Source: Pomphorhynchus laevis
Lineage: Eukaryota > Acanthocephala > Palaeacanthocephala > Echinorhynchida > Pomphorhynchidae
DNA: 64,000 nucleotides
Direction: 5' to 3'
Assembly: GCA_012934845.2 (NCBI GenBank)
Contig: WNNJ02003298.1
Location: 88,267 to 152,266, forward strand
In this document: piece by piece, positions 21,430 through 32,889 of the stretch
Numbering within the stretch: position 1 is the first letter of the stretch
How the letters are laid out: every line of letters begins with the position of its first letter
The notes under the pieces: model-generated
Told to the model about the DNA's origin: nothing
What the model saw: the letters and a program-made list of their open reading frames with translations, nothing else
Database searches by the model: none
Translations under genes and position numbers: made by a program

Positions 21430-23450
21430 AAACATAAATCTATTGATAAATCTATTATATACATTCTATAAATGTATATAAATATGAAACGATTTGTAAA
21501 GCAATTTATAATTGTTCACAGCAGCTGAAGTAAACGCTAACGGCCTTAAATGGTTTTGACAGCAGCGACCCTCAAACAGCAAGATACACAATAATATATA
21601 CTTATAATATCATAACAAGGATTAGAGGTCATCAGTAGAAACTAATATGTTATCAATATAATATGTTATAATATGTTATTATCATAATATGTTATGTTTT
21701 GGACCTTATTCCTCGATCCGACATAACAGCGGGGCCAAATTTAGAAAATGGGCAAATTTAAAGGTATTTTTGTTAATGTAAAATGAAAGAATTTTTATAT
21801 TTTATATTTTTCTTTAAAGTTATAATTTTCATATTGAATTTTTTGAAATTGTTGGTAAATAATATACGATAAGCATAAATTCTCCTTAACTAAATAATAA
21901 ACGCGCATTTAGCTTGTCAGATATATACATGTTTCTTAACAATAATTAGTATATAGCCAACTTTATTTATATCATTGTGAATTTGTTAAATATATTTTTC
22001 ATAATATATTTTTCAATCACTACTATGAAACTTGACATTGCTGGACTTAATCAGTCCCATGAGATACAAAGAAAACACAATGAACGATATTGATTCATAT
22101 TTTTGGTTGGAGCAAATAACGGTATTTAATTAATAGCTTAAGCTATTATTAACTTATAGTGACATTGTGTTTCCTGCTAATTACCGAGTTAATCATAAGA
22201 TTACAAACTTTTTGTAATACCTTTGACAATAGAGAGTTTATATACTGGTAAGCATTTTTAACGCAATGTATACGCTTACATTTAATAGTTTAATTGATAG
22301 CGTTAGCTATGGACCAACAGTCTTTATCAATAAAATCTCTAATTACAATTCGCTAGAATTAAACGAACTTTTGTTGCCTTAAACATAGAATTGAACATTA
22401 TTTGTCATTGATTATTTAAAATTGCGACAATGAATACACAATTTTATTAACTTAAAATTTGGAACCAAAACTACAGATGGAGTAATAAAAATAATTTCAA
22501 ATATAGGTAGGTTTCTAATTAAAGTTTGTAACTTCATCTACCAACGCTGATTTAATCTGAAATTACAAAAGATTTCAATTAACTTCAATTGAATGAAACG
22601 TTTCATGTTATTATTCATGCAATCAGTGGAGTCAATTGAAAGTCATCCAACAATGGAAGGACAAAAACGTGAAACACAGTCCCTATATCAGCAGTTAATG
22701 AGGTTTACCAATACTGAAATGTACTGCTGTTGTTTTAAAGATAGGATTGAAAAAACATGCAGAATAAAGTTCTATAATTCCAAGCGTTTCATAATTTGTA
22801 GATTTCACTCAAAATACCGAGAAACTCAATACGCTATATTGGAATAATTAAATTTATATTTAAATCTACAATTGTTGCTTATATTATTTGTTGTTCTTGT
22901 TTAAATGTGTGCTATTTTAAATTTTATTAATAAAAAATATATTACATTAATACACAAATTCTGTACTATTTTTAAAAATAAATATTATTTCTGATAAATA
23001 TTGGATATTACAGATATTTATTTTTATTTCAACCAACAAAATTATAACGAAGTTTAATAGCTCATAAAAATAAAATCATTAATTACATAATAAATACAAT
23101 CCATTAATTATTAATCGGATTGTAAATAAGGCGACGATTCATAATATTTCACAATTTAGATCCAATAGTTCGGTGGTACATGGCCGTATCATTATCAAGG
23201 ATTATTTATTTAATATCTTTATCTCTTAGAATTTTTTTTAGTATTTTCTAAAAATTATTCTAAAAGATAAAGATATAAAATTGACTAATCCTTTTTAATG
23301 ATATGGCCACGTGCCACCTAAATATTGGATCTAAATTGAAAAACAAATAATTATGAATATTCGCCTTATTTATAATCAATGACAATTGGAGACACCTATT
23401 AACATCTGCTATATATTTATGTATATCCAAAATTTTATAAAGGCTAACGA
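21430..23450. other. Spacer with one structured-motif copy and no recognised gene
   Basis: 21621-21742 is a pseudoknot-motif copy. A plus-strand frame at 22593-22847 (84 codons, contains TMEGQKRETQSLYQQLM) has no recognisable domain. 23130-23350 contains an inverted repeat: the sequence around ATATTTCACAATTTAGATCC and GGATCTAAATTG, with a central AAATTATTCTAAAAGATAAAG, resembles a small fold-back element. Confidence 0.4.
21621..21742 (-). ncRNA. PLE-linked pseudoknot motif, expanded copy
   Basis: Minus strand: GGCCCC, TGTTATGT, then AAGGTCC and ATAACATA, with CTGATGACCTC at the end. Between the GAAAC position and the second helix the word ATAATATGTTAT is repeated several times, so the copy is expanded and the first helix is weakened. 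Confidence 0.4.
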
Positions 23451-24570
23451 TCTATATTAGGTAGCGGCTTTGACATCGTACTTGTTGACCTGATCGACAG
23501 AACAAGTCGTTGGATTAATGCAGCACTACGCAAAACTAGGAACGACTATCTTATAGATAAAATAACATCCACTACCGTTTATTGCACTACAACAAATTCT
23601 CTTCTCAACATTCTACTGATACACGAGAAGTGGTTGCTAAAGCATATGTGTATTGAGCAGTCGTGCCAATAACTGTCCACCTCGCACGACTTACTCCATT
23701 GGCGATTAGGGGAAGATAGTGGCTGAGAAAGAGGTTTCATTTTGATCCAATCAGAGTGGCCGTCTTCCAGGAAGGCCAAATCTTCCCTAGAGTAGAAAAT
23801 GTGAGTCTGACAAGATTTAATTCCTACCTATCATCGCAAGCTATCGCGATCCTTTCGATTATCTATAGAAGTCGCATATACTACCCCATACCAACAAAGC
23901 TCAAGGTCCTAGCAAAAATATTATACCTCTCTAGAGGGATCTGAACCATCCCTAGAGGGATTACAACAAATTCTCTCCTCGACATTCTATTGTTACACGA
24001 GAGGTGGCTGCTAAAGCCTACCTGTATTAAGCAGTCGCGCCAACAATTGTCCACCTCGCACGACCTACTCCGTTGGCGATTATAAGAAGATACGTTGCTT
24101 AGAAAGAGGTTTTTTTTGATCAAATCAGAGTAGCTTGCTTCGAGGGAGGCCAAATCTTCCCTAGAGTAGGAAACGTGAGTCAGTACCGTGACTTTAATAA
24201 TCATCCATAGGCACCTTAACACACGCTTAAACAATGTCTAAAGCTCGAAAAACAGAACTATTCTTAATCTGAATCATCAGAGGAAATTTAGCATACGCTC
24301 GGTGCATGGCAGTGCGTATTGCGGTTTAACTATGCATCAGGCACTAAATTCCTTTTAATAGAAATGCTGTTTTACAGGGACACTCTAAAGTGTACAAATA
24401 TATAAAATATAATTTGTTGTTACACCTGCCCTGGGACACACAATGGTGTACTCGTAAATAAATCACTATGTTTTCCTCATGATGAGGCATAAACACCAGG
24501 CAGCATTCTATATATCCTCATCAGATCGCGTGTGTTAAGGTGCCTATGGATGATTATTAAAGTCACGGTG

Positions 24571-24660
24571 CTGATGAGCTCCGTTAGAGCGAAACGCGTA
24601 TACCGTTGTTGAAGTTTGTCGTTACATATAGGATGACTGGGCATACGTAGCGACTTTGAA
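24571..24660 (+). ncRNA. Hammerhead-like motif, family 2, copy 1
   Basis: CTGATGA is followed by stem II GCTC-CGTTA-GAGC and then GAAAC, exactly as in a hammerhead core. AAAGTC upstream and GACTTT downstream could form an outer stem I helix, and GTAT/ATAC part of stem III with GTA as the cleavage triplet. The base pairs immediately beside the core are not convincing, so I call it hammerhead-like only. Confidence 0.5.
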
Positions 24661-25034
24661 TATTGCGAGAATAATTCGGTTCTATTTCTTGATCTGATGA
24701 GGATATATAGAATGCTGCCTGGTGTTTATGCCTCATCATGAGGAAAACATAGTGATTTATTTACGAGTACACCATTGTGTGTCCCAGGGCAGGTGTAACA
24801 ACAAATTATATTTTATATATTTGTACACTTTAGAGTGTCCCTGTAAAACAGCATTTCTATTAAAAGGAATTTAGTGCCTGATGCATGGTTAAACCGCAAT
24901 ACGCACTGCCATGCACAGAGCTTATGCTAAATTTCCTATGATGATTCAGATTAAGGGTAGTTCTGTTTTTCGAGCTTTAGACATTGTTTAAGCGTGTGTT
25001 AAGGTGCCTATGGATGATTATTAAAGTCACGATA

Positions 25035-25125
25035 CTGATGAGCTCCGTTAGAGCGAAACGCGTATACCGTTGTTGAAGTTTGTCGTCACACATAGGATGA
25101 CTGGGCATACGTAGCGACTTTGAAT
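25035..25125 (+). ncRNA. Hammerhead-like motif, family 2, copy 2
   Basis: Same sequence as the copy 464 bases upstream, with ATA instead of GTG just before CTGATGA. Core, stem II and the AAAGTC/GACTTT outer helix are kept. Confidence 0.5.
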
Positions 25126-26562
25126 ATTGCGAGAATAATTCGGTTCTATTTCTTGATCTGATGAGGATATATAGAATGCTGCCTGGTGTTTATGCCTCAT
25201 CATGAGGAAAACATAGTGATTTATATATATACTGTAGCTCTATAGGGCAAGCATCGCTCACCTTAACACTTCCCGTATTTTTTAAAAATATTCATGAAGA
25301 AGTTTGTCTGATGAAAGGAGAAGGCCTTGGGCTGGATCGGTAGTATAGGCCTTGACAGAGTTCTGGAGGAGTCACTATCCATACATAGTTATCGAGTCAC
25401 TTAATCTCATCGATCAATCCTGCCTTGATGTGACATCAGGATCAGAAATCTATGTTCCAGATATCCTGGACTCCTGGGGCCACTTTTGAGCACTTCCAGA
25501 TCCCACGCGCTACTCTCAACTCGGGTTTGTCAGCTTTCAACAGACAGTCAGAGAAAGGAGGTCGCCATCACAATGCTTTTAGTCTCACCGTTCGATGTTG
25601 CCGGCATCAACATAAGCGGAAGTATATTTTAACCAAGAAAGAAATCGATTACATGCCCTAAAGATCCGCGGCCCATTTCGATTGAAAACTCCATCATTTC
25701 TATTTACGAAAAAGCTCTTTCGTGTAGAATCCGCTACCATCTAAGTAGGCGTAATGTTATCCCACCTGGTATTCATGAGTTTGTCAAAGGTCGCTCGTTT
25801 CATTCAACAATAGGTGAAGTGCATCACTTTTGTCTGGATAAGAGTCATTAACTTGATGTAGATGTTTATCTTGACTTTTCCGCTGTATTTAACCGCGTCT
25901 TCATTCCATTTGTTGTCTCTTCTCTTAGGTCACTCGGTTTGCCTGCGAGAATTGCCAACAAGGTAGACAATTGGTGTACTGCAGTACACCAAGCGGGTTT
26001 TATAAAGACAACCCTGATGCTCGTCAGTTCTACCCTATTACAGGTGTGACTCAAGGTTCCCCACTTTCTCTTATCTTATATCTTGCTGCTTATATCGTAC
26101 ACTTTAAAACATTTATTTGCGATCAACATCTACAAGAGTGTACTATAGAGAGAGAGCTAAATTGGCCCAGAAACAAGCTTAACATCTGTCATTAAGTAAG
26201 AAAGCTTAGGTGCGCCTCTGGGGTACTTTCGCAATCTCGACATTAATTTACTATTCTAGAGAACGTATTCGAGAGCAACGACTAAGGTTTCTTAAGCTCC
26301 TCTTTTCTAGATTACCTACCATAGTACGCCTCGACTGGACCCTCTGGAATGTGAGATACCTTAGGTGGCACATACGGAAGGCGGCGCACTGGTGTAAGCT
26401 AGAGGGATCTGAACCATCTTGTTCGTCAGCATAGAATACTATTATTCGTCTGACTTCACTTCGTCCGACTTTCCTTTGGATTTATTGTTTGGCTCCGTGT
26501 TTTTGTACTTGTATATTTAACTCTGAGATTTTGCATGTAAAAGAACAATTTATTTACTTATT

Positions 26563-27040
26563 TAATTTCATGAAAGTTCTATTTATTTTTATAATAATAT
26601 TTATACACTGTATTGTTTCATACAGACCTAATTAAGGAGTTATTAAGATTATCTTTGCATGCTTTTTGCCTAAAATGTTATTTATTGCTTGTCTCCTTGT
26701 TTTTGTACTTGTATATTTAACTCTGAGGTTTTGCATGTTAAAGAACCATTTATTCATTTAATTGAAAAAAAATAAAAAATTTCAAGCAATTTATTTCACA
26801 TTTGTTTTTCTCGGCTAGAAGATAAGATAGCTGGTTAACTAGAAATTAAAAATAAACTTCAAAAATATGATTCATTCAATATTAATTATATTAATAATAT
26901 ATTAATATTATTAATATATTATTACATTTTAAATAATAATTTATTACAAAGCAGTAAAAACTGATTCGCGCAAACGGACATTACTTCAATCAAACAAATC
27001 ACTGTCTTCAATATCTTCTTTTCATTTTTTGAACGTGCTC
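26563..27040. other. AT-rich spacer, nothing recognised
   Basis: It contains the second copy of the LINE A tail (26690-26762) and an AT palindrome near 26885-26930. No gene is seen. Confidence 0.4.
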
Positions 27041-28620
27041 ACTCACCGCTGGATGGTGGCTAGCAAACAGCAGTAAAAGTCTTTTGTCTCGTATATCTCA
27101 AGCAGATCGAAGAAACTGGCCAATATGATACATAAACGCTGCCGCAGCAGTCCTATACATACACTGTGAGATACCTGAGTACGTTAAGCTGATTCTGTTG
27201 CTATCCAAATCAGATCTTTTTCTGTATCAGTCCCAACATAACCCGTTATAAAAATATAAGAAAATGAAAGGTTCCTCGTTCCATTTGTACTATTCGTTCA
27301 GCGTAGTTTGAGTATTTTCTTCTTTGATGGTATTCATTACAGTGAATACCTTCGGATTTTGGAAGTATATGATGGTGATAGATAATCATATTTACATACA
27401 TTAAAAATTTAATCTTATACTCACCAAAAAGACCCATACATGAAATATCGAGAAGCGCGCGAATCCGTGCATGTAACTGAGTAGTTTATGGCCATGCTTG
27501 TAGGGAGTTATTGTAGTTCGGGCTCAATTCAGACTTTGTTGCAAATTTCATTAAGCTCTTTAGCAATTGCATCTCGCATAATGCTATGAATGATTATTGC
27601 ACTACCGGTTTTACGAGATAGCAAACGAATAATTTATGCAACCTCACAACAAGAACATTTTTCGAATATTCTTTTGTTGGAAAATTATATCGCGCGACGA
27701 TAGCGTCTTAAATTTATCATAATGATCATATTGATTGTCTCATATATGTTGGTTTTGTGTTGAGCGATGTGGATGATTATTTTTGGAAAACGAATCCCAG
27801 CATATGCTTGTAATTCTCGCGTAGGTTTAAAGCTATTGCGATTTTGGTAGCATTTTTTATTTTTCTTTGATTTGCTTCCAAGTTTCAAGTTAAGATCAGC
27901 TAAATTCCTTACCAGTCTTACCATCGATAAACGGATCATATGCAAGCGTCGAAAATGTATATCCATCTTTTGCTATTTGGTCTAGTTTAAGCAAGCCAAG
28001 GCAACAATGTTATATAGATAAAAAGCAAATTAATTTTATTTCGTCATTAATAGTTTCCAGTCTGAGAATAGTTGGTAGTAGACTATTTCGAATCCACGAT
28101 GATAGCGGTTTAAACAACGATGAGTCGATCCGACGGGTCCTCATCAGCTATGTTCATCTGTGCTGCATAGAGTTTCTAAACACATAACAAGCAATTTGAT
28201 AATCGATATCAGCAATTTTTTATAAATCATCGATCATTTTTGTCCATTTTGTTACTTTCGTTGTTACGTAGTTGCTATAAAACTGCCGGAACCACAGGAT
28301 GATCCTAATATATTAATTCCTTCATCTATAACGTGAATACCATTTTCCGCGAACAACATTATCGAACTAGTGATATTTTTTTGAATGAACCAGCACCTTA
28401 CATTTAGAAGTATCTATGTGGTAGCCATAGGGCGGACCAATTTCCTTTAGACTTAAAAAAATCTTGAGGACGCCATTGATCGGACCAACGCAAGTTGCGT
28501 CATCTGCGTACCACCTGTGTGTGAGCCAATCAGAACATATCTGATGGTCTTTGATCATATGTAATGAGGCTGATGCGAAAGCAACCATCGCGAGAGAACA
28601 TCCTCGAGTAAATCCTTTTC
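27040..28620 (-). mobile_element. RT/PD-(D/E)XK retroelement, RT palm to C-terminus
   Basis: On the minus strand: THRWYADDATCVGP (RT catalytic YADD) near 28500, then GPPYGYHIDTSKCKVLV, an INILGSSCGS segment near 28320, a thumb-like region near 28200, and the C-terminal nuclease tail with YHQRRKYSNYAERIVQMERG near 27300. This is the same order as in the coral-type family recalled for 14000-14607. The copy is broken into several frames. It is preceded on the plus strand side by LINE B. Confidence 0.65.
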
Positions 28621-28879
28621 GGAAAAGAATTGTTTATATTTATAAAGAGTAAAAATTTAAAATAAAAATCAATTTTTACGAATTGACTTAATAATATAAT
28701 AATATCAATAATAATATTTTAATACATTATTACACGATCCTTAGAATTAAAAGACGAAAGATTAGTTGAAGCTAGAATATTCACCAAATGTTGACGCCAC
28801 TGTTCCAAAGGAATCCGGGAAGCAAGTTTACATGATCTAGAGTGTATTATAATAATCAAATCAAAGTAATTACATAATC

Positions 28880-30480
28880 AAAGTAATCTACAAGGGTTCA
28901 GGGGACCCTTCGTGTAAAGACTCGTACAGGGGAATAGTGCTACTTAATCATGCATATAAAGTTTTATCGAATTTAATGGCGTTGCGTTTGCTTCGGTTTC
29001 GTAGTGATTTGTTACCATCTGAACAATATGGGTTCCGTAGAGGTTATTCGACACTGAGTGCTTTTCAAATTCTAAGCTCAAAGGTTCTGGATACTATACG
29101 TCAGCACTCCTCCTTGTACTCAGTGTTTATCGATTTTGCTAAGGCCTTTGATTCTATAGATAGAGCGTTGCTTTTGTCAAAGCTTCATAAATAAGTGAAC
29201 GTTCATGGTGATTTTCTATTACTTCTCGAAAGGATCTTAGCGCCTAGTTCATTACGAATTTTTGATGGCGTGAATTACTCCGAAATATTTACCACCAGTT
29301 GTGGAGTACAACAAGGAGATCCGCTTAGCCCGTTATTATTCTCTATTTTTGGACCTTCCAAATTTTATTCGTTCATCAGTATCAGATGTTGCAACTATAT
29401 TGTATGCGGATGATTTAGCCTTGATAACATTAAATAAGGATAACGCTCAATTGGCGATTTCAGCTCTGTTAAATTATTGCGAAACTAATGGACTCATTAT
29501 TAATACAGAAAAATCCAAAATTATTAAATTCAGAAAAGGTGGACCTTGTCGTCGTGATGACGTGCTGTATATCAAGGACAATATTTTAGAGTTCGTGCCA
29601 ACATATAAGTATCTTGGATTTTTGCTTAGCTCGCGATGGTCATTCAAAGCGCATCTATTGAAACAATCTGCAAAAGTATTGAAATCTACGAATGCTGCTT
29701 CTAAACTTGGATTACTTTCGTTTGAGGGTGCGGTTAGTTACTTTAACATAATGCTGCTACCTATTTTGAGTTATGGAATTAAATGTTTCTGGACCGATTT
29801 GTTACCAACGGATTTTCAGATAATTGACAAATGTTTCTGGCGATTCATAAAGCGAGTGGTAGAGGTCTCGCCCAAAGCTTCCTCTACGGCTGTGGCCGTC
29901 CTTAGTAGATCAACACCCTTGTCAGTAAAAATATTAAATGATTTACATCTTGACTCGACAGATACTTATTTAGAAAACCGATATCTCTTTGATTCCAAAG
30001 TCAGTAGATTAGATCCTGATATATTATGTTCCCCTGTTTACACACAATCAACTTGGAGGAACCCAAACTATCACAAACGTCCGCTTATCTGGCGTCTATC
30101 ATTAGATGGCTATCATTCAAAATTTTGCATTATTCGGCTTCCTTTCCACTCTCGCACTTCCAGCTGTTATTGTCGATTTTGCTCATTATCTTGCTCTTCT
30201 CTGCTACATGTTTTTAAGTGTCCATACTTATCCTCTTTGCCATAAAAACTTATTGACTAGGGACAGTTGTGCTTGTGATTAGCTTATGCATTTCATTGTA
30301 CTAACATTACAGTTTTTATACGCAATGGTGGCTACCTCACTTTATTTATTTTGTTTGATTATTTTGATTACTATGCTACTGTTTCTGTTACTATGCTACT
30401 GTTTCTGTTACTATGCTACTGTTTCTGTTTAAGGGCTTTTGTGTTACCCGAAGCCAAAAAATAGTTTGGTCTCTAATTAC
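28880..30480 (+). mobile_element. LINE family B, 5'-truncated
   Basis: The RT reads QYGFRRGYSTLSAFQ, then VFIDFAKAFDSIDRAL, GVQQGDPLSPLLF and ILYADDLALI, followed by a long C-terminal region ending with a cysteine-rich SCYCRFC near 30170. There is one in-frame TAA at 29192-29194 and one frameshift near 29340; otherwise the frame is open to 30245. Upstream of about 28937 the RT fingers and any endonuclease are missing. The 3' UTR contains a 20-bp word three times. The clade is uncertain; the RT looks like APE-type LINEs of molluscs. Confidence 0.75.
30368..30427 (+). repeat. 20-bp tandem repeat, three units
   Basis: TTACTATGCTACTGTTTCTG three times in a row in the LINE B 3' UTR, without differences. 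Confidence 0.9.
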
Positions 30481-30482
30481 TT

Positions 30483-30799
30483 ACCTCTTTAAAAGCTTTG
30501 CATAGAGTTATACTTTCATCTGCTTCTTCATTTTGGATATCGCGAATGGTATTATCAGACATTAAAACACTGTTATTGTTCACACTTTATTTTCTCGAAT
30601 AGTTAGGACTTGGACGTTCTATACGCACGCATCTGTTTTTACACTCAGGTGCACGGCAGTTGAAACAAAGCCTCTTTGATTTTCCACATTTACATCCGAC
30701 ACATCTAGCAGCGGGTCCATTGCATGTACAACATAATTCTTCACTTGAAGGTTTACCCTGGACCATTTTTGAAAATCCTTCGACGCTCAATTTTTGCAA
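30483..30799 (-). CDS. Cysteine-rich ORF with short downstream frame, probably retroelement-derived
   Basis: The minus-strand frame 30799-30587 encodes 70 residues with about eleven cysteines (CCTCNGPAARCVGCKCGKSK, then LCFNCRAPECKNRC). This Cys pattern resembles small zinc-binding blocks I recall in ORFs next to RT/nuclease elements of marine invertebrates. Downstream, 30562-30483 reads MSDNTIRDIQNEEADESITL and ends at a consensus donor (GAG-GTAAGT), so a spliced host gene cannot be excluded. The start of the larger frame overlaps a sequence duplicated at 31162-31259. Confidence 0.4.
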
Positions 30800-30834
30800 G
30801 TAGCTTTAATTGTGCGTTTAAGTTATAGCTTTGC

Positions 30835-30938
30835 CTAAAAGCACTGGTAAATGCCAGCGCAGGTCTCACTCTCTTTAAATTCATGATTAAAAGTTAGCCT
30901 ATAAAAGAGACCTGCGCTGGCATTTGCCAGTGCTTTTG
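30835..30938. repeat. 31-bp inverted repeat
   Basis: AAAAGCACTGGTAAATGCC and the following 12 bases are repeated inverted with one mismatch, around a 40-bp AT-rich loop. It lies inside the 420-bp unit. Confidence 0.85.
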
Positions 30939-31034
30939 CCAATGATCTAATTTGGTGAAGCTGTAGTGCTAGTTCAACACTCTAGATGATGTTACTAGAA
31001 ATTTTCTAGTACATCATGCACTGGATTCGTTGAT

Positions 31035-31112
31035 TGCTGTCTGCTAGTCCTCCTCTGCATCCATCAGTGGGGGGAACTTGCACTGATGAGTCATGGTGAT
31101 GACGAAACGGCA
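31035..31112 (+). ncRNA. Type III hammerhead ribozyme, best copy
   Basis: Order: stem III TGCTGT (31035-31040); cleavage base C31041 (GTC); stem I hairpin 31042-31082 with about ten pairs; CTGATGA 31083-31089; stem II GTCAT/ATGAC (31090-31094, 31099-31103) with loop GGTG; GAA 31104-31106; stem III ACGGCA 31107-31112. Stem III is 6 bp with one G-T. Every invariant core position is present, including A-T beside the cleavage site and G-C closing stem II. Cleavage is predicted after 31041. I recall plant retrozymes as type III and animal ones mostly as type I, so this topology is unusual here. Confidence 0.85.
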
Positions 31113-31259
31113 TTCGTCATTCTTTCGCGTCGGTCTTATATGACTACTAAAAAATTCAAGCCACTTGAAGGTTTACCCCGGACCATTTTTGAAAATCCTT
31201 CGACGCTCAATTTTTACAAGTAGCTTTAATTGTGTGTTTAATTTATAGCTTTGCCTAAA

Positions 31260-32313
31260 CTTCTCAAGTCGTTAGTCTGCAATTCGTTATTCTGCAAGTC
31301 GTTAATCTGCAAGTCGTTATATTAGATCCCAAACTTTTTTTCTAATAATATCAATAATAATATTTTAATACATTATTATTAATAATGATGATTAATTCAT
31401 CTTCATTTTTTACGAATTGGCTAATAAATAATATAATATTATTTGAATTGGGTCATGTCACTAACACATAGAATTGTGACTGGCAATCTTTGAACATACA
31501 TGATTTAGTTATAATAATTATTCTCTCTACAATCTAAACAATTTGGCTTCTAAATAAACGAAAATTTAGCGTTATAAGCTCTTATTCAAAAAGTTTCAAT
31601 TTAAGGAATCAAATCAAATAACTGAACCTACGTATTTTGTACTTTGTAAATTAGAAACAATAGACAATTATATAAGAATTTTAATAATTTATATTTATAT
31701 AAAGTAAAAATTTAAAATAAAAATCAATTTTTACGAATTGACTAAATAAAATACGATGTATCATAATAAGGGTTTAAGTCATCAGGTGAATTTGATTTTC
31801 TACAACTGCAAAACTCAACACAATAAAACTTTAGTTAAACTTTATGTGTATGCTACTCCTTCATTGCCCTTTGCATCATCTAGAATTGAAATTATTTTTT
31901 CAAATTAAACAAAGTAGTTGAAATACATGATGATCTAATCGTTTTGCTAATAAACTTTACTTTATTTGAACAATGATAAAATAATGTTATTAAATATTTG
32001 GAAAGCAGATCATTTAGCCCTATTTCTTTGAATGCAATATTATAATCCCCATTGCTCTACTAGCAAATCATCACCGATTATATTTGCATAATTTAAATAA
32101 TTGTAATTGAAGCCTAAATCGGTATTCATTAAGGACTCTATAAGACTATACATTTGTCTAATGCCATTTCTTGAATTTGTATTCATTTTTATAACAAAAT
32201 CACATTTCGTTTTACAATTTTTGAATAATATATAGTTACATTTTTGAAATTAACGAAGCAAAAACGGTGAACAAAATTACACGGCAAAATCGACAAAAGC
32301 GATCAATAAAAAG
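31260..32313. other. AT-rich spacer with a PLE-linked repeat end
   Basis: 31600-31790 carries the shared end of the PLE-linked repeats (AATCAAATAACTGAACCTACG, then AATTTTTACGAATTGACTA and GTCATCAGG) but stops before the pseudoknot. 32000-32310 is probably 3' UTR and flank of the minus-strand membrane protein gene. No other gene is seen. Confidence 0.45.
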
Positions 32314-32889
32314 CTAAACTAAACAAGATCTGGTACGCCGGTTATTAAACCCATTGATTTCGTGTTCCTTGTCCGATTGTCTTGTATTATATTTTGTATA
32401 ATTGTATTTAAATAATGTAAATATTGACGCGAAAAGCACGATTAGCGAAATGACTGATATGGACGCCGCAGTTCCGAATATAATTCTATATTGCCGTGCA
32501 AGTGTATGATTATCTGTAAGACAACGCAACGTGCTGTTATCGTTATCGCTAAGCAAACTGTCACTTGCTTCCAAATAGAAATTTTCATCCTCAATGTCTT
32601 CGTACTCCTCGCTATTCGGCCCAAATTTAAATTCCCCTTCGTAATTGTTGCTTTCGACCATTATTGGATTATCACTGATTAAATTATGGATTAAAGGTTC
32701 TGATCGATTAGCTATCGGAAATAAATTATGTTCATATTCAGTATGTTGCGATGAATCTTCGTAATCCGTAAATCCCCAAGATACGGGTACCAAGTATCTA
32801 TTATTTCCAGGCTGTGCCGAATGCTGATTGACCAATTTTATTCGAACATTTGGGTTTTCAGTGTATAGTGTTAATGTACCATGTAATCC
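32314..32889 (-). CDS. Terminal exon of a single-pass membrane protein
   Basis: The frame is open from 32889 to the stop at 32314, about 191 codons. A good acceptor (polypyrimidine tract, TTCAAG) precedes 32889, so the ATG at 32904 is probably intronic and this is a last exon. The N-terminal part is extracellular-like with several Asn sites and an acidic Glu/Asp stretch (EEYEDIEDENFYLEASDSLL). A 25-residue hydrophobic segment (RIIFGTAASISVISLIVLFA onward) follows, then a short cytoplasmic tail with basic residues. This suggests a type I surface protein or receptor; no family is recognised. Upstream exons were not found and may lie beyond the repeats at 34-38 kb. Confidence 0.6.
   Translation of the reverse strand, partial: GLHGTLTLYTENPNVRIKLVNQHSAQPGNNRYLVPVSWGFTDYEDSSQHTEYEHNLFPIANRSEPLIHNLISDNPIMVESNNYEGEFKFGPNSEEYEDIEDENFYLEASDSLLSDNDNSTLRCLTDNHTLARQYRIIFGTAASISVISLIVLFASIFTLFKYNYTKYNTRQSDKEHEINGFNNRRTRSCLV

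Larger units (their letters stand above)
24179..25226. mobile_element. Fold-back element of 464-bp units with a hammerhead-like motif
   Basis: One full unit (24528-24991) is followed head-to-tail by a second, truncated unit (24992-25226). The 5' side is an inverted copy: 24179-24527 is the reverse complement of 24691-25045. So three units lie as one inverted and two direct. The inverted copy stops a few bases before its hammerhead-like core. There is no coding capacity. Insertion into LINE A is clear from LINE sequence on both sides, though about 150-250 bases of the LINE seem missing at the junction. Confidence 0.8.
23455..26560 (+). mobile_element. LINE family A, 5'-truncated and split by a fold-back element
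   Basis: The plus strand matches the reverse-oriented LINE at 46010-49300. 23590-23815 and 23955-24178 are two tandem copies of the same part. After the inserted element, 25230-25660 corresponds to the segment before the RT, and 25690-26200 contains the RT signature YPITGVTQGSPLSLILYL. 26200-26440 matches the 3' end of the minus copy. Several frame breaks. Tail words TTTGTACTTGTATATTTAAC recur at 26500 and 26702, a 200-bp duplication past the end. Confidence 0.7.
30742..31259. repeat. 420-bp repeat unit, partial head-to-tail dimer
   Basis: 30742-30839 and 31162-31259 are a 98-bp direct repeat with few differences, exactly 420 bases apart. The unit between holds a near-perfect 31-bp inverted repeat (30835-30866 against 30907-30938) and the hammerhead at 31035-31112. 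A partial tandem dimer is the usual genomic form of hammerhead-bearing non-autonomous retroelements. Confidence 0.75.

Noticed and set aside
32442-32682. Overlapping ORFs on both strands at 32.5 kb
   Set aside because: The 191-codon frame with acceptor site and membrane segment explains the region; the others are shadows.
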